Below are positions 57,925 through 64,000 of a stretch of 64,000 nucleotides of DNA, one piece after another. The stretch comes from an uncultured Pelagibacteraceae bacterium (GTDB lineage Bacteria; Pseudomonadota; Alphaproteobacteria; Pelagibacterales; Pelagibacteraceae): assembly GCA_902523615.1 (NCBI GenBank), contig CABYZW010000004.1, positions 1 through 64,000 of the forward strand. The letters are read 5' to 3'. The notes beneath the pieces are model-generated. The model was not told the origin of the DNA and searched no databases. It worked only from the letters and a program-made list of their open reading frames with translations. Position 1 is the stretch's first letter, and each line of letters begins with the position of its first letter. The position numbers were made by a program, and so were the translations under genes.

Positions 57925-58368
57925 ATGGAAATAGCAGTTTTAGCACTCGGATGTTTTTGGGGACCTGAAATAAAATTTAGTAAAATTGATGGAATTATTA
58001 AAACTGAGGTTGGCTATTGTGGTGGTAACAGTGCTACTACAACTTATAAAGAAGTTTGCACAGGTAATACTAATCATGCTGAAGTCGTAAAGCTTGATTT
58101 TGATGAAAAGATAATCTCATATGAAAAGATTTTAAAAATTTTTTTTCAAATTCATGATCCAACAACATTAAATTCACAGGGGCCGGATTTTGGAACGCAA
58201 TATAGGAGTGAAATATTTTATCTTAATAATACTCAAAAAATAATAGCTGAAAAAGTCTTAAAGGATGTTAATGAGAGACTATCCGGCAAAGTAGTAACTA
58301 AGATCACTTTGTTAAATAATTATTGCCAAGCAGAAGAATACCATCAAAAATATTTAGAAAAAAGATAA
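57925..58368 (+). CDS. msrA: Peptide methionine sulfoxide reductase MsrA
   Basis: This 147-residue enzyme has the catalytic LGCFWGPEIKFSKIDG (about 8-23; GCFW cysteine at 10), VGYCGGNSATTTYKEVCTGNTNHAEVV with the usual substrate pocket split across it, and HDPTTLNSQGPDFGTQYRS. A C-terminal cysteine in NYCQAEEYHQKYL fits the resolving or metal-linked role. It repairs oxidised methionine. It is directly followed by the sulfurtransferase gene with no gap. Confidence 0.95.
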   Translation: MEIAVLALGCFWGPEIKFSKIDGIIKTEVGYCGGNSATTTYKEVCTGNTNHAEVVKLDFDEKIISYEKILKIFFQIHDPTTLNSQGPDFGTQYRSEIFYLNNTQKIIAEKVLKDVNERLSGKVVTKITLLNNYCQAEEYHQKYLEKR

Positions 58369-59184
58369 ATGCCATTAGTTGAAACTGATTGGCTGGGAAT
58401 AAATCTTAATAAAGTTAAAATTATTGATTGTTCATGGCACATGCCTCAAACAAAAAGGGATGGTTTAACAGAATATAATACTCAGCATATTAAAAATTCT
58501 ATTTTTTTTGATTTAGATAATAATTCAAAAAAAGACTCTGAGCTCCCTCATATGTTAGTTGAAATAAATGAATGGGAGAAAATCGTATCAAAAATGGGTA
58601 TTAAGAGAAGTGATGAAATAGTTATTTATGACAATTCAGATGTAATTAGCTCTTGTCGATGCTGGTTTAATTTTATCTATTATGGACATGAACCAAGGTT
58701 AATCCATGTTTTAAATGGAGGTTTGAAAAAATGGATTAAAGAAAAAAGAGAAGTAACTAAAATAATAAATAAAATTAAAATATCAAATTATAAGAGTTAT
58801 GAAAAAAAAGAATTAGTTAAAAATAAAAGACAAATTAATCAAAATATAGAAGAACAAAAATTCAAGGTAATTGATGCAAGAAGCAAAGAAAGATTCGAAG
58901 GAAAGATACCTGAACCAAGAGAGGGTTTAAGAAGTGGAAATATTAAAAATTCTTATTGTATACCATTCATGGAATGTCTTAATGAGGACAAAACATTTAA
59001 AGATAAAGAAAAACTTAAAAATATTTTTAAGTCTTATTTAAAAAACATTAACGATAAAAATATAGTTTTTTCATGTGGTTCTGGAGTTACTGCGTGTGTT
59101 TTGGCACTAGCTTATTCTCTAATAAATGATAAATATCTCCCTTGTATTTATGATGGCTCTTGGGCTGAATACGGCTTAATTTAA
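58369..59184 (+). CDS. sseA: Rhodanese-type sulfurtransferase (SseA-like, 3-mercaptopyruvate)
   Basis: This 271-residue tandem rhodanese has an inactive N-terminal domain (IIDCSWHMPQTKRDG near 18-32) and a C-terminal active domain with VIDARSKERFEGKIPEPREG and the catalytic loop FSCGSGVTACVLALAY. The CG-S-G-V-T loop is typical of mercaptopyruvate sulfurtransferase. It moves sulfane sulfur to cyanide or thiols. It may be cotranscribed with msrA. Confidence 0.93.
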   Translation: MPLVETDWLGINLNKVKIIDCSWHMPQTKRDGLTEYNTQHIKNSIFFDLDNNSKKDSELPHMLVEINEWEKIVSKMGIKRSDEIVIYDNSDVISSCRCWFNFIYYGHEPRLIHVLNGGLKKWIKEKREVTKIINKIKISNYKSYEKKELVKNKRQINQNIEEQKFKVIDARSKERFEGKIPEPREGLRSGNIKNSYCIPFMECLNEDKTFKDKEKLKNIFKSYLKNINDKNIVFSCGSGVTACVLALAYSLINDKYLPCIYDGSWAEYGLI

Positions 59185-59191
59185 ATTTAAT

Positions 59192-60061
59192 ATGAAAAGA
59201 TCTACAAAAATTATTTCAATACTATCATTATTTTTTTTCATTATAGCTGTTGTAATAATAGGAAGAATGATGATTGGGAACCACTTTAAAAAAAAATTTA
59301 GTAAAATGCCACCCCCAGGAGTTATAATTACTGAGGTCGTTGAAAAAGAGTTTTCAGAAAAAATAGAAACTTTCGGTACAGCAATTTCAAAAAAATCTGA
59401 AACATTTAAAATAAAAAAAAATGATCTTTTTAAAGATCTAAAATTAAAAAATTTTGTTAAAAAAGGTGAAGTTTTGATTAAGTTAAAAAGTGGAGATATA
59501 ATAGCACCGTTTAGTGGAGTGTTGGGATATACTGGACTTACAGAAGATATACTTATTTCAAATAATATAGTCATAATAACAATTGATGATAATTCAACTA
59601 TATATTCAGATATTAAAATTCCTGAGAATTATTCGGGATATATAAAAAAAGGTTTACCAGTGAAAGTAAAAATAGCTAGCTATAAAGATAAAGTATTTGA
59701 AGGAGAAATTGACTTTGTTTCAAGTAGAATAAATGCTGATACTAGAAGTTTATTATCAAGAATAAAAGTAAAGAATAAAGATTTAGAACTAATCTCAGGA
59801 TCATTATTAGAGGTAAGTGTTAGATTTAATTTAAGAAACTCTTTAAGTGTTCCTGATACAAGTGTAATGGTTGAAGGAGATAGGTCGTATGTTTATAAAA
59901 TAAACGATGAAAATATTGCTAATAAAACAGAAGTTAAGACAGGTCTTAGAAGTGAAAAAAATATAGAGATAATCTCTGGTTTATCCCAAGGAGATATTAT
60001 TGTGGCTGAAGGATTAAGAAAAGTTAGACCTCAAGAAAAAATAAAACCAATTAATCAATAA
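59192..60061 (+). CDS. RND efflux periplasmic adaptor (MFP)
   Basis: This 289-residue protein has an N-terminal membrane anchor (about 6-26), a lipoyl domain whose two halves (FKIKKNDLFKDLKLKNFVKK and IIAPFSGVLGYTGLTEDI) follow each other almost directly, a beta-barrel domain and a C-terminal membrane-proximal part (VPDTSVMVEGDRSYVYKIN). The alpha-helical hairpin that usually separates the lipoyl halves is missing, and the protein is short for the family. It sits directly in front of the RND pump with no gap, so it is surely its partner. Confidence 0.9.
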   Translation: MKRSTKIISILSLFFFIIAVVIIGRMMIGNHFKKKFSKMPPPGVIITEVVEKEFSEKIETFGTAISKKSETFKIKKNDLFKDLKLKNFVKKGEVLIKLKSGDIIAPFSGVLGYTGLTEDILISNNIVIITIDDNSTIYSDIKIPENYSGYIKKGLPVKVKIASYKDKVFEGEIDFVSSRINADTRSLLSRIKVKNKDLELISGSLLEVSVRFNLRNSLSVPDTSVMVEGDRSYVYKINDENIANKTEVKTGLRSEKNIEIISGLSQGDIIVAEGLRKVRPQEKIKPINQ

Positions 60062-63000
60062 ATGTTTATTACCGAACTTAGTATAAAAAGACCAACTATC
60101 TCTTGGGTTATGTCTCTTATTTTGATCGTATTTGGCTTGTTTGTTTTTTGGAAATTACCAGTAAGAGAATTACCAAATGGAATACAGCCGCCAGTTGTTC
60201 AGATACAAGTAGATTACAAATCTGCTGCAGCTTCAGTGGTAGATCAAGAGGTAACTCAAGTTGTTGAGGATGTTATTGGAGGGGCTGAAGGGATTAAAAA
60301 TATTGATTCTAAATCAGAAAATGGAAGAAGCACAATCAATGTGGAATTTGATACTAGTATAGATTTAGATAATGCAGCTAATGACATTAGAGAGAGAGTC
60401 GCTAGGATTGTTGATAACTTGCCATCTGAGTCCGAAGCTCCACAAATACTTAAGAGAGCAGCTGGTTTTACAACCACTATGTGGTTATCGTTATCTTCCT
60501 CAACCTGGAGTGATCTTGAATTGGGGGATTATGCAGAAAGATATTTAGTTGATCAATTTTCTAGCGTTAAAAATGTTGGAAGGATCAGAGTCGGAGGTTT
60601 AAGAGAGTTGAGTATCAGAGTTTGGATTGATCCTATAAGGCTTGCTGCCAATGATTTAACAATTAAAGAAGTTGAAACAGCTATGCGTGGAGAAAATATA
60701 AGTCTTCCAGCTGGAACACTTGAGGCAGATAATATAGATTTAACACTCAATTTGGACAAATCATATAATGATATTAATTCTATTAAACTACTGCCAATAA
60801 AAAAAACTGGTAATAAAGTTATTTTATTATCTGATGTAGCAAATATCGAATTTGGTCCAGTTTCAGAAAAAACTTTATTTAAAGCACAGACTAAAGATCA
60901 AATAAATTTGAAAACTGTCGGAATAGGTATCTACGCAAGGAGTGGTGCATCGACAGTTGAGCTTTCCAATGATATTGAGAAAAAAATCATTCAAGTCAAA
61001 AAATCATTACCTGATGAATTAGATTTAAGAGTTTCTTTTAATAGAGCGAATTATGTAGAAGCAGCTATTCAGGAGGTTTACAAGACTTTGTTAATAGCTT
61101 TTATTTTGGTCATATTGATAATTTATCTATTTTTAGGAAATTTAAAGGCAGTAATAGTGCCTGCTATAGCACTACCTGTAAGTCTAATAGCATCTTTTTT
61201 AGGTTTATATATATTTGGACTATCAATAAATATTTTTGTCCTTTTAAGTTTTATTTTAGCCATAGGAATAATCACAGATGACTCTGTAATAATGACTGAT
61301 GCAATCTATAGAAGAATAGAAAACGGTGAAACACCGTTGGTAGCAGCGTACAAAGGCTCTAAGCAAATCTCTTTTGCAATAATAGCTACAACATTAATCT
61401 TAGTAGCAGTTTTTTTACCATTAATCTTTATTGAAGGTATTTCAGGAACTTTATTTAGAGAAACAGCAATAGCATTATCTTTTTCAATTATCGTATCTTC
61501 TTTTGTTGCATTAACGTTGTCTCCTATGCTAGCTAGTAAATTCTTATATAAAAAGAAATCAAAAAAAAAATTTATACAAAAATTTGAAAAAATCTTTCTA
61601 AGTTTTGCTAATTTTTATAAAGAAACTTTAGATGTAACTATTAATAAGATAAAAACAGTAAGTTTTTTTATCATCTTAATAATTGCTGCATCAATACTAT
61701 TGTTTAGTTTTTCAAAAAAAGAATTATTACCTTTAGAGGATCGGGGTGCTTACCTAATTATTGGCTCGACTGATGAAGGAAGTTCTTTCGAATATACTCA
61801 ATCACAAGCCCAGAAAGTAGAAGCGAGACTAATTCCACTTCTTCAAGCTAAAGATAGTCCTTATGCAAGATTTATAATGAGAGTTCCTGGATTTGGAAAT
61901 TCGGCAAATTCATATAACAGTTTTATAATAATTGCTTTACTCGACGACTGGAAAAATAGAAAGAAAGGACAACAAGTAGTTTTAAGAGAAGCTATAGGAA
62001 AAATTGTAACTTTACCTCAGGCTTTAGCTTTTCCTATTTCCCCCCAATCAATAAGAGTGTCTAATTATAATAAACCTGTTCAGATGGTGATTTATGGAAG
62101 CACTTATGAGGATCTTGAGGAAAAACAAAAAAAAGTGATACAAAAGCTAAGGTCAAATAAAAATCTCTCTAGAATTGAGTCAGATTATAATCGAAATAAA
62201 CCTGAGATAAAATTAATCATCAATAAAAATAAAGCTAAAGATTTAGGTGTCTCTACAAGATCAATAGGTGAGACACTCGAAACTCTTTATGGTGGAAAAA
62301 AAATAACAACTTTCAATAAGTTAGGTAAAGAATACCCTATAATTGTTCAACAATATCTTTCAGATAGAAGAAACAAAGAAGGTGTTTCAAAAATATTTGT
62401 TCGTTCGGAAACAAATGGAAGACTAATTTCTTTAGCAAATCTAGTAAGTTTTAAGGAAGAGGGCTCAGCAAAAGAACTTGCAAGATATAATAGACAAAGG
62501 GCAGTTACAATATCGGCAAATATAAATGAGGGATATACTTTAACTCAGGCAATAAGCTTTTTTGAAAATGTGATGGCTGACATTGCTCCGGAAAACCAAA
62601 TTACTTGGAAAGGCAAATCTGAGGAAATTAAGGAAACAAGTAATGAATTATTTATAATTTTTGCATTAGCTTTGTTGACTGCATACTTAGTAATGGCTGC
62701 TACATTTAATTCATTTATTCATCCATTTGTAATTATTTTGACTGTACCATTAGCTATTTTTGGGGGTTTAGTATTTATTTTATTTCTGAATAGTTCAGTA
62801 AATATTTTTTCTCAAATTGCTTTGATCATACTCATAGGTATATCAACAAAAAATAGTATTTTAATAGTTGATTATACAAATCAAATTAGAACTACAGGAA
62901 AAAATATTGAGTCATCAATTAAAGAGGCTTGTGCTGTTAGATTTAGACCTATCATAATGACATCTTTAAGTACGATGATTGCTATGGTGCCTCTTGTAAT

Positions 63001-63190
63001 TGGCAATATTGGTCCTGGTGCTGGTGAAGGTTCAAGATTAGCAGTAGGTTCTACTATTTTGGGAGGAATGATCATTTCAACTTTCTTTACCTTATATGTT
63101 ACTCCATCAATGTATTTGGCATTTGCGAAAAATACTAAAAGGATTGATGAGGTAGATATAGAGCTTGAGAGAGAAATGTCTAAAAAATAA
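60062..63190 (+). CDS. RND-family efflux pump permease
   Basis: This 1042-residue, twelve-helix pump starts MFITELSIKRPTISWVMSLI and has the proton-relay block AIGIITDDSVIMTDAIYRRI (two aspartates, about residue 400-420), a large periplasmic domain in each half, and ILIGISTKNSILIVDYTNQI in the second half. It resembles HAE1 pumps (multidrug or solvent), not heavy-metal ones. No outer-membrane channel gene follows; a TolC elsewhere is presumed. Its end overlaps the next gene by 11 bases. Confidence 0.95.
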   Translation: MFITELSIKRPTISWVMSLILIVFGLFVFWKLPVRELPNGIQPPVVQIQVDYKSAAASVVDQEVTQVVEDVIGGAEGIKNIDSKSENGRSTINVEFDTSIDLDNAANDIRERVARIVDNLPSESEAPQILKRAAGFTTTMWLSLSSSTWSDLELGDYAERYLVDQFSSVKNVGRIRVGGLRELSIRVWIDPIRLAANDLTIKEVETAMRGENISLPAGTLEADNIDLTLNLDKSYNDINSIKLLPIKKTGNKVILLSDVANIEFGPVSEKTLFKAQTKDQINLKTVGIGIYARSGASTVELSNDIEKKIIQVKKSLPDELDLRVSFNRANYVEAAIQEVYKTLLIAFILVILIIYLFLGNLKAVIVPAIALPVSLIASFLGLYIFGLSINIFVLLSFILAIGIITDDSVIMTDAIYRRIENGETPLVAAYKGSKQISFAIIATTLILVAVFLPLIFIEGISGTLFRETAIALSFSIIVSSFVALTLSPMLASKFLYKKKSKKKFIQKFEKIFLSFANFYKETLDVTINKIKTVSFFIILIIAASILLFSFSKKELLPLEDRGAYLIIGSTDEGSSFEYTQSQAQKVEARLIPLLQAKDSPYARFIMRVPGFGNSANSYNSFIIIALLDDWKNRKKGQQVVLREAIGKIVTLPQALAFPISPQSIRVSNYNKPVQMVIYGSTYEDLEEKQKKVIQKLRSNKNLSRIESDYNRNKPEIKLIINKNKAKDLGVSTRSIGETLETLYGGKKITTFNKLGKEYPIIVQQYLSDRRNKEGVSKIFVRSETNGRLISLANLVSFKEEGSAKELARYNRQRAVTISANINEGYTLTQAISFFENVMADIAPENQITWKGKSEEIKETSNELFIIFALALLTAYLVMAATFNSFIHPFVIILTVPLAIFGGLVFILFLNSSVNIFSQIALIILIGISTKNSILIVDYTNQIRTTGKNIESSIKEACAVRFRPIIMTSLSTMIAMVPLVIGNIGPGAGEGSRLAVGSTILGGMIISTFFTLYVTPSMYLAFAKNTKRIDEVDIELEREMSKK

Positions 63191-63779
63191 TATACTTATT
63201 TTTATTTAATGAATTTTTACATTTTATTAATTGTTTTTTGTAAATCTCAGATTGTTTTTTTACTTTATTTGCTAAATTAATCACTTTTTTATTTTTTTTA
63301 TAATATTTGAAATTTCCCCAACCCTCATGATAAGCAATATACTGTCTGAAAGCATCTTTTTTAGAAATATTTAAAATAGACTCTGTTTTATTTGTGTACC
63401 ATCCAATAAAATCAACACTATCCTTAAAGCTTACTCTTGTCGCAAAATTATTTCCTGTTTCTCTTTTGTATTGTTTCCAAGTTCCCTTAACAGCTTGCGA
63501 ATAACCAAATGAACTTGAGGGTCTTTTATAAGGTATAACTTTAAAGATTTTTTGTCTTGCAGGCTTCGCTAACCAATCAAAATCAGACTCCATCTTAATT
63601 ATTGCTAATTGGATATAAATAGGGGTACCCCATTTTTTTTCAACATTTGTAGTATGTTTATACCACAAATATCTCTGATCAAAAATTAAACAGCTGTTAG
63701 CTGTATTATTGGGAATTGAAGAGCATGCGGAAATAAAAAAAAAGATTAAAATTAATATTTTATTTTTTATAAAATACAT
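63180..63779 (-). CDS. Lytic transglycosylase-like lipoprotein
   Basis: This 199-residue protein has a signal peptide with lipobox FISACSS (cysteine about 19). The mature part has a candidate catalytic glutamate in QLAIIKMESDFDWLAKP (about 56-72), SSSFGYSQAVKGTWKQY (about 90-106) and a C-terminal AYHEGWGNF, the pattern of SLT-fold lysozyme-like domains (E-S...GYSQ...AYNGG). It is probably an outer-membrane peptidoglycan-cleaving enzyme. Its start overlaps the next gene by 20 bases. Confidence 0.78.
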   Translation of the reverse strand: MYFIKNKILILIFFFISACSSIPNNTANSCLIFDQRYLWYKHTTNVEKKWGTPIYIQLAIIKMESDFDWLAKPARQKIFKVIPYKRPSSSFGYSQAVKGTWKQYKRETGNNFATRVSFKDSVDFIGWYTNKTESILNISKKDAFRQYIAYHEGWGNFKYYKKNKKVINLANKVKKQSEIYKKQLIKCKNSLNKNKYIIF

Positions 63780-64000
63780 AATTTTTTATAAACTTACGAA
63801 AAAAAATTACAACTATCACGCCTAATACATTTCCAAATAAATCAGACCATTGATAACTTCTTTCAGGTATAAAAGCGTGAAATATCTCAAGAATAATTGA
63901 AATTGTAATTAAATAGATAATTAAGGGTTTAATTTTTTTATGATCTTTATAAGTAAGAAAACCGACAATAGAAACTATAGCAAATGAGTAAAAGTGATTC
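63760..64000 (-). CDS. VanZ-like membrane protein, C-terminal part (5' end outside window)
   Basis: The minus-strand frame is open from the window edge to a TAA at 63762-63760. It encodes two hydrophobic helices separated by EIFHAFIPERSYQWSDLFGN, a close match to the VanZ-family block (E-x-x-Q/H...R...D...N). Members have varied or unknown roles in cell-envelope resistance. The upstream part is not visible. Confidence 0.72.
   Translation of the reverse strand, partial: NHFYSFAIVSIVGFLTYKDHKKIKPLIIYLITISIILEIFHAFIPERSYQWSDLFGNVLGVIVVIFFRKFIKNYVFYKK

Overview
The window is a gene-dense, very AT-rich stretch of bacterial chromosome that looks like a SAR11-type alphaproteobacterium (Pelagibacterales). 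The basis is the low GC content, near-zero intergenic spacing, ATP synthase F0 genes separated from F1, an aa3-type cytochrome oxidase operon in alphaproteobacterial order with SURF1 and a CoxF-position microprotein, and a beta-carotene/retinal cluster (crtI-crtB-crtY-blh) of the kind that supplies proteorhodopsin. Assignment to SAR11 is inference from these traits; no rRNA or tRNA gene is present. I see no insertion sequence, prophage, CRISPR array or integron.

Layout. 1-3507 (+): the 3' end of smc, then the F0 genes atpI-atpB-atpE-atpF'-atpF. 3544-7857 (+): carotenoid and retinal synthesis, running into ispH, thrB and rnhA (to 10180). 10181-10804: small proteins, including an ABM-domain enzyme. 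10805-18158 (-): cytochrome c oxidase and its assembly factors (ctaC, ctaD, ctaB, a 41-aa microprotein, ctaG, ctaE, surf1), followed by thrC and a peroxiredoxin. 18219-22095: rsmE, a HAD hydrolase, a decaying CDGSH gene, pirin, a quinone oxidoreductase and a DUF2721 protein. 22147-27785 (+): ubiA, then an LPS/lipid A block (msbA, waaA, lpxK, lpxL). 27793-36229: DUF2093, purD, rsmD, then (-) pgi, a DUF3035 lipoprotein, lspA, ileS, ribF and a HAD-IIA phosphatase. 36299-40425 (+): groES-groEL behind a heat-shock promoter, a small basic ORF and typA. 40422-51078: YczE, DUF6134, an FAD amine-oxidase-like protein, pmbA/tldD, a DCC protein, a lysine-rich coiled-coil protein, a Cfa-like methyltransferase, a DapA-like aldolase, a family 9 glycosyltransferase and a membrane J-domain protein. 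51092-56390: an S9 peptidase, hsp20, a small lipoprotein, a purine permease and phosphoribosyltransferase pair, and a broken DUF1330 gene. 56377-64000: a DNA glycosylase, an EamA transporter, msrA, a sulfurtransferase, an RND efflux pair, a lytic-transglycosylase-like lipoprotein and a partial VanZ-like gene.

How the genes work together. Much of the window concerns membrane energetics: proton-translocating oxidase, F0 rotor and stator, and the retinal chromophore pathway, with ispH supplying the isoprenoid precursor. crtE and an opsin gene are not in the window. A second theme is the envelope (lipid A/Kdo, lipoprotein signal peptidase, fatty-acid modification). A third is protein quality control under sigma-32: groES and hsp20 each have a CTTGAAA box followed 13 bases later by a -10-like element.

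The most unusual observations are (i) the hsp20 leader, which has a near-consensus sigma-32 promoter, a strong first hairpin, and a second hairpin pairing a ROSE-like TTGCT with the Shine-Dalgarno sequence; (ii) a 10-G homopolymer that exactly breaks the reading frame of a DUF1330 gene; and (iii) a tandem CDGSH iron-sulfur gene with an in-frame TAA and lost ligands in both domains. No stretch over 300 bases lacks a gene or gene remnant; the longest mostly noncoding gap is 10181-10453.
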